DNA of 64,000 bases, from assembly GCA_036741775.1 (NCBI GenBank), contig DAINRQ010000001.1, forward strand, positions 1 through 64,000, read 5' to 3'. Under the pieces are notes generated by a model. That model was given only the letters and a program-made list of their open reading frames with translations. It was not told where the DNA came from and did no database searches. A program made the translations under genes and the position numbers. Source of the stretch: JAJKIV01 sp036741775. GTDB taxonomy: Bacteria > Gemmatimonadota > Gemmatimonadetes > Gemmatimonadales > Gemmatimonadaceae. Each line of letters begins with the position of its first letter. Within the stretch, counting starts at the first letter, position 1. Positions 15,589-23,783 of the stretch are shown one piece after another.

Positions 15589-17667
15589 ATGAGCGTCGTC
15601 ACCCTCGCCGCAGGCGCGCACGGTCCTCGGCTTCGCTCGGATATCACGATTGTCGAGCAGGTCTTTCGCGGCGAGACGAGCTTCGTCGTGAAGGATCCGG
15701 CAACACGCAAGTACTTTCGTTTCCGGCCGGTCGAGGTCGGCGTCATGCGCTGCTTCGACGGCCGGCGCACTGCGGACGAAATCGCGGCGGCGCTCGCGGA
15801 ACAGGGGCTGCGCCTGACGGGCAACGCCATCGAGGCCTTCGCGCGCAAGCTCGCCGGCATCGGTCTCCTCGAGCGCACGCTCACCGACCGCACCACGCTC
15901 GAGATCGAGCGGCTTCGCGCCGAGCGGCGTCGCCGCCGGCGACCCGCGCTGTTCCGCGGTGAGCTGATGCGGATGCGATGGTCGTTCGGCGACCCCGACT
16001 CCCTGCTCGATCGCGTGATGCCGTGGATCCGGTGGATATTCACGCCGACGTTCGTGATAGTGTCGATCGCGCTGTTCGCGATCTACTTCCTCGTGCTTGC
16101 CGCGACGTGGAGCGACTTCTCCCGAACCGTTGTCGAGCTGTACTCCCCCTCGACGATCACGTTAGGCACGATCGCCGTGCTCTGGCTCACCGGGACCGTC
16201 GTGGTCGTCATCCACGAGCTCGGGCACGCCTTCACCTGCAAGCACTTCGGCGGTGAGGTGCACGAGCTGGGAGTCATGGTCATCTACTTCCAGCCAGCCT
16301 TCTACTGCAACGTCAACGACGCATGGAGCTTCCCGTCGTTGCGCTCGCGGCTCTGGGTGACGGCTGCTGGTGGCTGGATTCAACTCGTGGTCGCGGGCCT
16401 CGCCGCGATCGTGTGGCTCGTCGCTCGACCGGATACGCTGGCGTCGGAGGCGGCGGTCGCCGCAATGATCGTGGGCGGCATCACGTCGATCGTGACGAAT
16501 GCGAACCCGCTGATCCCGCTCGACGGGTATTTCGCGCTCACGGATTGGCTCGAGATCCCGAACTTGCGCATCCGGGCCCGGGAATACTTCGCGTGGTGGG
16601 TGCGACGCCACGTCCTGCGGCTCGAGTTGCCCGAGCCGGAGGTCACGGACCGCGAGCGAAGGGTGTTTCTCATCTACGGGACACTGTCCTTCATCTATAT
16701 CGTCGGGCTCCTCGGCTTCATTGCATTCTGGCTCGCGGGACGCGCGCACCAGGCACTCGGCGCGATCGGTACTCTCGTTGTGTTGGGCCTCGTCGTCGCA
16801 ATGACGCGTCGCGGGATCGTCACCTGGACGCAGTCGATCGCGCTCGCCATTCGCGCGCGTCGTGCCGAGCGGGCGGGTCGCCGGTGGTGGCGCGGTGCGG
16901 CGCTCGCGACGTTCGCTCTCGTGCTGCTACTTGCAGTGCTGCCGTGGACTCTGACGACGACCGGGCGATTCGTGGTGTCTCCGGCACGCGTCTCGGAGGT
17001 GACGGCGCCTGACAGCGGTATCGTCGCGATTGTGTTCGCTCGCGAGGGAATGCACGTGGCAGCCGGCGCTCCGCTCGCCCGCCTCGTCGACCGTGACCTC
17101 GACCGAGCGCTCCTGTCCGCCATGCGCGCGGCCGACTCGCTCGGCGTCGCCGTCTCACGCGCTCGCGCGGCCGGTGGCATGACGGAACGGTTGGAGGCTG
17201 AACGTGGCGAGGCCGTTGCCCGCATGGCGGCGGTACAGACGCGCATTGACGCGCTCACCCTTCGCGCGCCCTTTAGCGGCGTGGTCGTGACTCCGCGCGT
17301 CCACGAGCTGTATGGACGTCGCGTCGAGGCAGGCGGCCCGATCATGCGCGTTGCGATGCTGGACTCGTTGGAAGCACGGATTGCGGTCACTCGCGCCGGT
17401 GCTACTGCGGTACACCCGGGCCAGGTCGTGCACCTCATGCCCTACGAGCACTCTCGTGCTGTGACGACGGTCGTGGGCTTCACCGCGCCCGCCGGCGCTG
17501 GATCCTCGGCGAAGGGTACGATCGAGGTGCGGGCGCCGATCGGACCATCGACACGCTGGCGTGCCGGTGTCACAGGTGAGGCGAGCGTCGAGCTTCGCCG
17601 CGCAACGGCGCTCGCCGCGCTCTGGTGGAACGTCAGGCAGCGGATTCGCAGCAACGTACTGCTGTAG
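15589..17667 (+). CDS. M50 site-2 metalloprotease with PqqD-like and HlyD domains
   Basis: I take the ATG at 15589 (692 residues); an in-frame GTG at 15511 would overlap the upstream gene. The N-terminal 90 residues (RFRPVEVGVMRCFDGRRTADEIAAAL) resemble the PqqD/winged-helix fold that binds peptide leaders. A multi-helix membrane region follows, holding the M50 zinc site HELGH (His209, Glu210, His213) and the distal Asp in NPLIPLDGYF (about 312). After the last helix comes an HlyD/lipoyl segment (SEVTAPDSGIVAIVFAREG, then RAPFSGVVVTPRV). Such proteins are annotated as peptide zinc metalloproteases of the YydH type near peptide export genes. Cleaving the 50-residue peptide is a plausible but untested role. 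Confidence 0.88.
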   Translation: MSVVTLAAGAHGPRLRSDITIVEQVFRGETSFVVKDPATRKYFRFRPVEVGVMRCFDGRRTADEIAAALAEQGLRLTGNAIEAFARKLAGIGLLERTLTDRTTLEIERLRAERRRRRRPALFRGELMRMRWSFGDPDSLLDRVMPWIRWIFTPTFVIVSIALFAIYFLVLAATWSDFSRTVVELYSPSTITLGTIAVLWLTGTVVVVIHELGHAFTCKHFGGEVHELGVMVIYFQPAFYCNVNDAWSFPSLRSRLWVTAAGGWIQLVVAGLAAIVWLVARPDTLASEAAVAAMIVGGITSIVTNANPLIPLDGYFALTDWLEIPNLRIRAREYFAWWVRRHVLRLELPEPEVTDRERRVFLIYGTLSFIYIVGLLGFIAFWLAGRAHQALGAIGTLVVLGLVVAMTRRGIVTWTQSIALAIRARRAERAGRRWWRGAALATFALVLLLAVLPWTLTTTGRFVVSPARVSEVTAPDSGIVAIVFAREGMHVAAGAPLARLVDRDLDRALLSAMRAADSLGVAVSRARAAGGMTERLEAERGEAVARMAAVQTRIDALTLRAPFSGVVVTPRVHELYGRRVEAGGPIMRVAMLDSLEARIAVTRAGATAVHPGQVVHLMPYEHSRAVTTVVGFTAPAGAGSSAKGTIEVRAPIGPSTRWRAGVTGEASVELRRATALAALWWNVRQRIRSNVLL

Positions 17668-17688
17668 AAGGCCGCGGGCAGCTTGGTG

Positions 17689-18891
17689 CTACGCCCGCGC
17701 GAGGAATTGCTCAATGTCCTCCGCGCGAGCCTCCGCGTCCGCCTCCCCGAGCTCGATGAGCCGACCGATGTAGTTCGCCTGAAACATCAGCAGGCTCAGG
17801 ATATCCGGGCTCTTCGTCTGTCGCGTCCCGAGCCCGCGCGTCATGAAGCGAAAGAAGCCCGGGAGCAGAGGCTCGTACTCCCGTGAGAGCTTTCCGAGAT
17901 CCTGCGACGGCCGCAAGACGAGGATGTTCACCACCCGAAGCCCATTACGCTCGTCAGGTGGGAGTTTTCGCAGGACGTGATTCATGCGCTCGAGCCGGAT
18001 CACGTCCTGATCGATGAGGTCGAGGAACACCGCGTTATACAGAATGCTGAGCACCTGCGCAGGCGGCGGGTAACCGCGGATGAGGGGTTGATTCGCCTCG
18101 GCCTGCGTGCGTTCGTAGCGTGTGGACACGGCGATGATCTTGTGCGCCCCGAGATGCAGTGCGGGCGAGAGCGGTGCCGCCAACCGGATGCCGCCATCGC
18201 CGTGCCACGAGTCGCCGATCCGCACGGCCGGAAAGAAAAATGGCAGCGCCGCCGACCCCATCACGTGATCGACCGTGAGGTGCGTGCTGATCGAGCGCCG
18301 CTTCGGTCGCTCCCACTCCACCAGGTTACGTCCCTGCATCCATACGATCGACTGTCCCGTCGCGTAGTCGGTCGTAGTCAGGGCAACCGCGCGCAGCGAA
18401 CCGCGCGCGAGGTTCTGGTCGATGCCTTTGAGGATGCCGTCCTGCGGCAGCAGCGCCTCGGTGAGATAGGACCGCAGCGGCGACGTATCCACGAGTCCAC
18501 GTGTCTGTGGCTCCGCAGGCGTGCCACCGGAGAGCAGACGGACGCCCCACCGGAAGAAATTGGTGAGGAGCGGCGGCGCATCGACGCGAAAGACCTGTTC
18601 GGGCGTGAGGGATCGCCACAGTTGCTCGAGTGACGTCGCGGCCGCCGTGAACGTGCCGGTGTGTTGCGCGAGGTGCGCGACGTTGACGGCCCCCGCCGAG
18701 ACTCCCGTGAGGATCGGGAACCGAAGCGACGGGTACCGGCGAGCGAGGTAGCGCAGCAGCCCGACCTGATACGCGCCGCGGGCCCCGCCACCACCCATCA
18801 CGAGCGCAAGCTCGCCGAGGTCGGGAGCACTCGGCCTCGCGCCCCCGGGGAGGGTCGTCGAGTCTGGTGGCTCCGTCGGCAACTGTTCCAT
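17689..18891 (-). CDS. Patatin-like phospholipase
   Basis: 400 residues from the ATG at 18891 (MEQLPTEPP); a longer frame exists but its extra 67 residues are unlike the family. Patatin motifs are present: the oxyanion loop GGGGARGAYQ, nucleophile GVSAG, and the Asp of the dyad in HGDGGIR. Patatins are Ser-Asp lipid acyl hydrolases that act on phospholipids at membranes. No signal peptide or membrane helix is visible, so it is probably cytoplasmic or delivered by another route. Convergent with the M50 gene, 21 bp apart. Confidence 0.9.
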   Translation of the reverse strand: MEQLPTEPPDSTTLPGGARPSAPDLGELALVMGGGGARGAYQVGLLRYLARRYPSLRFPILTGVSAGAVNVAHLAQHTGTFTAAATSLEQLWRSLTPEQVFRVDAPPLLTNFFRWGVRLLSGGTPAEPQTRGLVDTSPLRSYLTEALLPQDGILKGIDQNLARGSLRAVALTTTDYATGQSIVWMQGRNLVEWERPKRRSISTHLTVDHVMGSAALPFFFPAVRIGDSWHGDGGIRLAAPLSPALHLGAHKIIAVSTRYERTQAEANQPLIRGYPPPAQVLSILYNAVFLDLIDQDVIRLERMNHVLRKLPPDERNGLRVVNILVLRPSQDLGKLSREYEPLLPGFFRFMTRGLGTRQTKSPDILSLLMFQANYIGRLIELGEADAEARAEDIEQFLARA

Positions 18892-19030
18892 GGGCCGACA
18901 AGCTTCCCGTGTTTTCAGGGCGGCGCAAGGGAAACCGAGGAGTCCGACCGAGCGCGCGTCTACCGGAACGGTTGTGGGAAAACATGAACGCAGATTGACG
19001 CAGATTTCGTCGATTTCGCGATGAAACGCT

Positions 19031-19055
19031 CCGTTAGGGGTCAGACTCCTAACGG
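19031..19055. repeat. REP-like palindrome CCGTTAGG...CCTAACGG
   Basis: CCGTTAGG and CCTAACGG flank a 9-nt centre GGTCAGACT. The GGGGTCAGACTCCTAAC core recurs in either orientation at 21322-21341, 27931-27950 and 42803-42842, and its GGGGTCAGA head is shared with the ends of the transposase element at 46204-47109. Confidence 0.8.
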
Positions 19056-19127
19056 ACCGTTCGAACGCGCCGAGACCGAACGACGAGACCAAGTCATCGA
19101 GAGCTCAGAGCCCTTGATCGGGGGCCG

Positions 19128-19159
19128 GCATCCAGAACGAGGGGGAAACGGATGAGGGG
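19128..19159. repeat. 32-bp inverted repeat, left copy
   Basis: A perfect reverse complement of 21218-21249. Starts GCATCCAGAACGAGGG and ends GGATGAGGGG. Together with the nearby REP units it brackets the ATP-grasp and SnoaL-like genes. Confidence 0.85.
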
Positions 19160-19332
19160 ATGAGGGAGATGCTGGGGATCTGTCCTCATCCGGGACCCGC
19201 CCTCGCTCGAGGGGCGCCGGATGGTGCGCCGTCACCTCGCCGAGCCCGGGTCGGCTCCCCGGGTACGTCGGACCGGTGCTCAGGCGTGGAGTCGGCAGTC
19301 CGAGTCGTCGGGCATCAGTAGTGCACGCAGCG

Positions 19333-19397
19333 GTCATCCCGGCCGAGGGATCGCTCTACCGAGATGGGCGCGATTCCTCGCCGGCGCTCGGAATGAC
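19333..19397. repeat. GTCATTCCGAGC-family repeat, second copy
   Basis: Reads GTCATCCCGGCCGAGGG at the left and GCTCGGAATGAC at the right, matching the ends of the element at 6706-6832. The right part encodes the C-terminal tail (VIPSAGEESRPSR) of the ATP-grasp gene and supplies its stop codon. Confidence 0.75.
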
Positions 19398-20261
19398 GGA
19401 CGCTATGGCCGCCGCAAACCGGTCCGCCGCCGCCGGGTCGGCGTCGAGGAAGAGAGCAGGCTCGAGCAACTCCAACTCGGTGACCGTCAGCTCGCCACCG
19501 ATCACCACGCCGTCCACCCGTGCATATACCGTTCGACCCGGGGCTGCGCGAAGTGCCGCCTCGGCCTGCTGCAGGACCGCCGTCGACGGATCCACTCGCT
19601 CGAACGTCCCTCCGAACTCGCGCTGCACCCGGAACTCACCCGGTGCCGCGCGCTTCACCACCGCGTGGCTGAATACGCCGCCGAAGAACTGAAGCGACCA
19701 CTCCCCATCGGTCACGATCTCAGGGACGAGCGGCTGCACCATGGCACCATGCGTGGCCGCGACTCGGCGCAGTCTCACGTCATGTTCCGAGTCGGCGTCG
19801 GCGTCGGCTCGGGAGAGCTTCCACGTGTCGTGCGCGCTGGCCGAGACCACCGGCTTCACGACGGCGTCGTTCCAACCGGCGTGTTCGAGCGTGGTGGAGA
19901 GCGTCTGTTCATCGTCCGCCGCACTCGAGTCCACCCACACGGTCGGCACGGTGCGCACGCCTGCCGCGGCGAGGTCACGTAAGTACGTCTTTCGAGCGTT
20001 CCATCGCAGCACCGGCGATGGATTCCAGATCGCGACGCCAAGCCGTTCGACGCGATCGACCCAGGCGAAGAATTCGGTCGGGCGAAGGTGGTAGTCCCAG
20101 CAGGACCGGATGACCGCCGCGTCGAACCTGCGCCAGTCGACAGCGTCGTCGTCCCACACGGCCGGCTCGGCGCGGACACCGAGGCGCGCGAGGGACGCAA
20201 TGAGCGGCGCCTCGTCGTCCGCGAGGCTCGGAAGCTTGTCGTAAGTAACGAGCGCGATCAT
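19356..20261 (-). CDS. ATP-grasp domain protein
   Basis: 301 residues of RimK/glutathione-synthetase-like ATP-grasp fold. Visible: an N-terminal Rossmann-like half (MIALVTYDKLPSL, then VIRSCWDYH), the nucleotide Lys region DAVVKPVVSASAHDT, the adenine-contact MVQPLVPEI, and the metal-binding end ARVDGVV with LELLEPALF. These enzymes ligate a carboxylate to an amine or thiol using ATP; the SCWDYH type resembles a group that includes the cycloserine-pathway ligase DcsG, but no pathway neighbours are here. The last 13 or so residues come from a repeat. It lies between inverted repeats 19128-19159 and 21218-21249. Confidence 0.85.
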   Translation of the reverse strand: MIALVTYDKLPSLADDEAPLIASLARLGVRAEPAVWDDDAVDWRRFDAAVIRSCWDYHLRPTEFFAWVDRVERLGVAIWNPSPVLRWNARKTYLRDLAAAGVRTVPTVWVDSSAADDEQTLSTTLEHAGWNDAVVKPVVSASAHDTWKLSRADADADSEHDVRLRRVAATHGAMVQPLVPEIVTDGEWSLQFFGGVFSHAVVKRAAPGEFRVQREFGGTFERVDPSTAVLQQAEAALRAAPGRTVYARVDGVVIGGELTVTELELLEPALFLDADPAAADRFAAAIASVIPSAGEESRPSR

Positions 20262-20316
20262 GGGCTCCCGAATCTAATCGGAAGCCCGCGGTGATCGATG
20301 TGTCGACGTCAGCCGA

Positions 20317-20742
20317 TCATGCGACGGCGACTTCGGCGGCCCTGCATAACGCCGGCGCCTCGCCACGCCCGAAGATCGGCGAGATGTCGATGTACGTCTG
20401 CATCCGGTCCGCCTTCCCTTCAGTGAGCTCGCACACCGTAGCCGCCGGGATCATGACGGTCGCCCCGTCATGCCGGGTGAACGTGACCATCTCCTCGATG
20501 ACGAGAGTGTCGTCGATGCGGAGCTGCGCGGTGAACGCGTGACTCATGGTGCCGATCGCCTCGAAGAACTCGCTGAACGCGTCGCGAATGGCGACTCGCC
20601 CGGCGAGCGGCGCGCCATTTCCGAACCGGACGGTCGCTCCCGGCGTCAGTTGCCCGACGAACGCGTCGACGTCCTTCGCATCGAGCGCCGCGTACGTGGC
20701 TTCGATCCACTCTATCCAGTCGTCTTCGGTCCAGTCTTCCAC
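20317..20742 (-). CDS. SnoaL/NTF2-like protein
   Basis: I choose the GTG at 20742 because GGAGG lies 8 nt before it; this gives 141 residues starting VEDWTEDDWIEWI. The length and pattern (a first helix ending YAALDAKDVDAFVGQLTPGATVRFGN, then a helix with FSEFFEAIGTMSHAF, then beta strands ending QTYIDISPIF) fit the SnoaL-like NTF2 fold. Members are isomerases, small hydrolases or non-catalytic binding proteins, so substrate and reaction cannot be assigned. It is 55 bp upstream of the ATP-grasp gene on the same strand and could be cotranscribed with it. Confidence 0.8.
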   Translation of the reverse strand: MEDWTEDDWIEWIEATYAALDAKDVDAFVGQLTPGATVRFGNGAPLAGRVAIRDAFSEFFEAIGTMSHAFTAQLRIDDTLVIEEMVTFTRHDGATVMIPAATVCELTEGKADRMQTYIDISPIFGRGEAPALCRAAEVAVA

Positions 20743-21217
20743 GGGGACATCCTCCGTTGCGTGGGCCCTCGGCCGGAGCCTGTGGTTCGACGACCGACCG
20801 CGTATTGGCGGGCAGCCTGCCAGAACCGGGCCGGGTAGCCTCGGCAGCCGCACGCACTACGCTCCTGTCCGCATCCAGCCCGCATCCCGAAAGCCATTGT
20901 TCGCGGGATGCGACTCGGCGGCGGCCTCTGAACCACGGTGCCGAGGGCTGCTGACCCCTCCGGTTGCCAGGCGGCGCCCCCCACTCCGGCGTTTCCGCGT
21001 CCGCTATTACCGCGCTCGCTCCTGCCGCGCCCTCCGCGTCTGGCCCGATGAAACGACCAACCTTGGTCCCAGGCGTCTCCACCGGGGTCGCTTCGCCATC
21101 GAGTAGAACGGGGAGCACGCGGCAGGAGCGAACGCCGACAGGGCCGCGGAAAAGGGACCCTTGGTGTCGATCGCACTGGTGGCTGTGAGATGGAACCCTG
21201 CGACTACGCTCAGCGTC

Positions 21218-21249
21218 CCCCTCATCCGTTTCCCCCTCGTTCTGGATGC
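21218..21249. repeat. 32-bp inverted repeat, right copy
   Basis: Exact reverse complement of 19128-19159, about 2.1 kb away. Confidence 0.85.
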
Positions 21250-21321
21250 TGACGGTCGCGGTCGGCCCCCGCATTGCGAGAAATGGCAACGGCCTAGGAC
21301 TTCGCGATGCATAAGAAGGAT

Positions 21322-21341
21322 GCGTTAGGACTCTGACCCCT
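21322..21341. repeat. REP-like unit GCGTTAGGACTCTGACCCC
   Basis: The same string, preceded by AAGGATGC... in the same way, occurs at 27931-27950. A degenerate tandem partner (AGGATGCGTCAAGACTCCGA) follows at about 21353. Confidence 0.7.
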
Positions 21342-21375
21342 TACGTACCGAAAGGATGCGTCAAGACTCCGACAC

Positions 21376-21912
21376 CTACGTCTCGAGGGCGAGGTAGTTG
21401 GCCCGTAACGCGAGCAGAGCGCGATGGGCTCGAACTCGGGCTGCGCCGGCCGTGCAGCCGAGGATCTCCCCGATCTCCGTGAATGGCAGTCCGTGGTAGC
21501 GGCAGAGCACCAGCACTTCGCGATGCTCCGGCACGAGCGCCTGCATGGCCGCCTCCAGTTGGGCGATCTCGTCACCACGCCCCATGGGGGTCGTCGCGCT
21601 CTCGACTTCAGCGGCCCACGACTCGGCGACGCGCCGCTCGCGTGAGGCACGCGCTACCTGCTCCAGACACACGTTCCGCGCGATCCGGTACGCCCACGTC
21701 GTGAACCGCGCATCGCCTCGGAACGTGGCCCGGTAGCGCAGGATGCGCAGAAACGTTTCCTGCGCGAGGTCGTCGCCGACGTCGCTCATCGCTGCCATGC
21801 GCGCGCAGAGCGCGCGCATAGTCTCATAGTGGCGACGGAACAGCGCCTCGAACGCCGAGAGCTCTCCGTCTCGGAGCGCGAGCATCAGTTGTTCGTCGGA
21901 CGGAGCGGCCAC
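21376..21912 (-). CDS. ECF RNA polymerase sigma factor
   Basis: 178 residues from a GTG at 21912, chosen because GGAGG sits about 10 nt upstream; longer in-frame starts give junk. Sigma region 2 reads FEALFRRHYETMRALCARM, DDLAQETFLRILRY and the -10 recognition helix TWAYRIARNVCLEQ. Region 4 reads LVPEHREVLVLCRYHGLPFTEIGEILG followed by GAARVRAHRAL. ECF factors direct RNA polymerase to stress or envelope regulons and are held by anti-sigma factors. The divergent gene at 22114 encodes a zinc-finger anti-sigma protein, and both genes have the same promoter-like motif, suggesting autoregulation. Confidence 0.92.
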   Translation of the reverse strand: MAAPSDEQLMLALRDGELSAFEALFRRHYETMRALCARMAAMSDVGDDLAQETFLRILRYRATFRGDARFTTWAYRIARNVCLEQVARASRERRVAESWAAEVESATTPMGRGDEIAQLEAAMQALVPEHREVLVLCRYHGLPFTEIGEILGCTAGAARVRAHRALLALRANYLALET

Positions 21913-21945
21913 CTGCGAACGACCTCCGGGGCAGGACACCTCACA

Positions 21946-21975
21946 GTTAGATCGTACGCATCCTCGGCTCGTTAC
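21946..21975 (-). promoter_or_regulatory. ECF-type promoter of the sigma gene
   Basis: On the minus strand GTAAC (21975-21971), 18 nt, then ATCTAAC (21952-21946). The same GTAAC-N18-ATCTAAC pattern faces the other way at 22016-22045. GTAAC resembles the -35 box of many ECF promoters. It ends 34 bp before the sigma start codon. Confidence 0.6.
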
Positions 21976-22015
21976 AACACCGGATTGCCGGACGACCTGG
22001 CACCAGCTGGGAGGA

Positions 22016-22045
22016 GTAACATCGGCGTGCCGACTCCTATCTAAC
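22016..22045 (+). promoter_or_regulatory. ECF-type promoter of the anti-sigma gene
   Basis: GTAAC (22016-22020), 18 nt, ATCTAAC (22039-22045), identical in boxes and spacing to the divergent promoter at 21946-21975. It lies about 70 bp upstream of the ATG at 22114. Confidence 0.6.
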
Positions 22046-22113
22046 GATCGATAGGCAACGCGAGATCGGGAGAACCCGCATCCCGCGGAACCGCGACATC
22101 GAGCGAGGCAACG

Positions 22114-22887
22114 ATGGAATGCGAGCGTGTGCGCGAGGAGTTCGTCGAGCGTCTGACAGGCAGACTCGGCGCGAGCCAGGCCCGGGAAATCGATGAGCAC
22201 CTCGCCGGGTGCGCTGCGTGCCGAGCGGAAACGGATCGCCTGGGCAGCCTGTGGGAAGAGTTGGGGTCGCTTACCCCGGCCCCGACCGCGGGACACGCCG
22301 CAAGTCGGATGGAACGGCTCATCGATGCGCGGGCGCGCCCGGGTAGCGCTGGGGCATCGGTGGCGAACTCGTCGGTTCGACCGTCGATCATGCCCCGAAC
22401 CGCCATCATGTCGGCCGCAATCGCAGCGTCGCTCCTGATGGGATTGGTTCTCGGGCGTCGGTCGACGATGTCTGGAGCCGAGCGCGTCGACCCTACAGTG
22501 GTCGCCAGCGCGTCTCCAACTCCGACCGCTGGGAGGCAACAGTATCTGTTGTTGCTCGAGGGACCGGCCCGCACTCGGCCGGCCGGTGTATCTCCTTCAG
22601 CAGCCGACAGCGTCGCCGAGCGTGCGCTGGTTCAGGAGTACGGCGCGTGGGCCGGCGCCCTGGCCCGTTCGGGCGCGCTCGTCATGGCGGAAAAGCTCGC
22701 GGACGACGAGATCACGATCCTCGCGCGCGATGGCGCGATCTCGCCGGCGCGCAATCCGGCGGACGAGGTGGGCGGGTTCTTCTTGATCCAGGTCGCCGAC
22801 GCCGCGGAGGCCCATCGTATCGCGCGGGAGTGCCCGCACCTCAAGTATGGCGGGACGGTGCAGGTGCGGCGGGTCGAACCTACATAA
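22114..22887 (+). CDS. Zinc-finger anti-sigma factor fused to YCII-like domain
   Basis: 257 residues. Residues 1-50 carry the ZAS/zf-HC2 anti-sigma motif (MECERVREEFVERL; EIDEHLAGCAACRAE with HxxxCxxC) that binds region 2/4 of ECF factors. One transmembrane helix follows at about 94-111 (TAIMSAAIAASLLMGLVLG). The C-terminal 110 residues look like a YCII/DGPF domain (QQYLLLLEGPAR, EYGAWAGALARSGALVMAEKL, GGFFLIQVADAAEAHRIARECPHLKYGGTVQVR), normally a small cytoplasmic ferredoxin-like fold. Here the topology places it outside the membrane, where it could sense a signal. Divergent from its likely sigma partner. Confidence 0.85.
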   Translation: MECERVREEFVERLTGRLGASQAREIDEHLAGCAACRAETDRLGSLWEELGSLTPAPTAGHAASRMERLIDARARPGSAGASVANSSVRPSIMPRTAIMSAAIAASLLMGLVLGRRSTMSGAERVDPTVVASASPTPTAGRQQYLLLLEGPARTRPAGVSPSAADSVAERALVQEYGAWAGALARSGALVMAEKLADDEITILARDGAISPARNPADEVGGFFLIQVADAAEAHRIARECPHLKYGGTVQVRRVEPT

Positions 22888-22960
22888 CCAGGAACGGGGA
22901 ACCGGGAACCTGAGAGAGGGAGGCGCACGCTCGCGCGCCACACACATCCTCGCGGCTAAC

Positions 22961-23728
22961 TCACCGACGCGTGTGACGTTCTACCTGTTCGATGACCTGC
23001 TCGGCGTAATCGATTCCCGCGGGCGTCCGCGAGCCGTGCCAGGAGAGCAGCTCGCCGTCCACGATGTGAAACCGGTCACGCGCAATGCCCGATAGCGTCG
23101 CCAACTCGTCGGCGTGCGAGTCCTTGAAGGGGAACGGCTCCGTCGAGAGCAGGACCAGCGCCGGGTCGGTCGCGCGGAGCGATTCGGGTGTGATCGTCGG
23201 ATAACGATCGGACGCGTCGGCGAAGACGTTGACCCCACCCGCCTGCGCGAGCATCGCGCTCACGAACGTGTCGGCGTTCGCGGCCATCCACGGGTTGCGC
23301 CAGATGAGGTACGCGAAGCGCACCGGGTCCCTCCCCTGCGCTGCGCGTACGACACGCTCGTAACGCGCCTCGATGTCCCGGGCGATCCGCTCGCCCTCGG
23401 CGACGGCGTCGATGGCGGTGGCAATCGAGCGGACCATCGCGGCGGTGTCCAGCGCATTGCGCGGGAAGCTCACGTGGCACCGAATCCCCGCGGCCTGCAA
23501 CGCTTCGGCGTCCTCGCGCCGGTTCTCTTCCTCGTTCAGAAGCACGAGGTCGGGGCCAAGCTCGATGACGCGATCGACCTTGGGGTTCTTCGTACCGCCC
23601 ACCTTTTCCACTGCGCCGACGCGGTCGGCCGGGTGGATGCAAAACTTCGTTCGCCCCACGAGATCATCGCCGCGGCCCAGGTCGAAAACCAGTTCGGTCA
23701 ACGACGGACACAGAGACACGATTCGCAT
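22961..23728 (-). CDS. Helical-backbone metal receptor (BtuF-like) without signal peptide
   Basis: 255 residues of the TroA/BtuF superfamily: start MRIVSLCPSLTELVFDLG, then KNPKVDRVIELGPDLVLLNEEENR and the second lobe TFVSAMLAQAGGVNVFAD. These are normally periplasmic binding proteins for cobalamin or siderophores, but here there is no signal peptide and no permease or ATPase nearby, so a cytoplasmic role or a non-transport function is likely. Divergent from the rhodanese gene, 55 bp apart. Confidence 0.82.
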   Translation of the reverse strand: MRIVSLCPSLTELVFDLGRGDDLVGRTKFCIHPADRVGAVEKVGGTKNPKVDRVIELGPDLVLLNEEENRREDAEALQAAGIRCHVSFPRNALDTAAMVRSIATAIDAVAEGERIARDIEARYERVVRAAQGRDPVRFAYLIWRNPWMAANADTFVSAMLAQAGGVNVFADASDRYPTITPESLRATDPALVLLSTEPFPFKDSHADELATLSGIARDRFHIVDGELLSWHGSRTPAGIDYAEQVIEQVERHTRR

Positions 23729-23783
23729 GCGTCAAAGTTATCGAGCCGCGCGTCGCGGACTGAGGGTTGCGCTAACTTTCAGC

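Larger units (their letters stand above)
18892..19355. other. Gene-free stretch with three repeat families
   Basis: No supportable gene. It holds a palindromic REP-like unit (19031-19055), a 32-bp sequence repeated in inverted orientation at 21218-21249, and the start of a GTCATTCCGAGC-family repeat (19333-19397). Confidence 0.6.
20743..21375. other. 633-bp stretch without a supportable gene
   Basis: Several frames are open but none has a recognisable product or start. It contains the right copy of the 32-bp inverted repeat (21218-21249), a REP-like unit (21322-21341) and a GC-rich phrase (CGCGCCCTCCGCGTCTGG) that recurs near 27888. It looks like repeat-derived DNA. Confidence 0.55.

Noticed and set aside
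21913..22539. Upstream extension of the ECF sigma frame
   Set aside because: It runs across the promoter pair and antisense to the anti-sigma gene; the GTG at 21912 has a good ribosome site.
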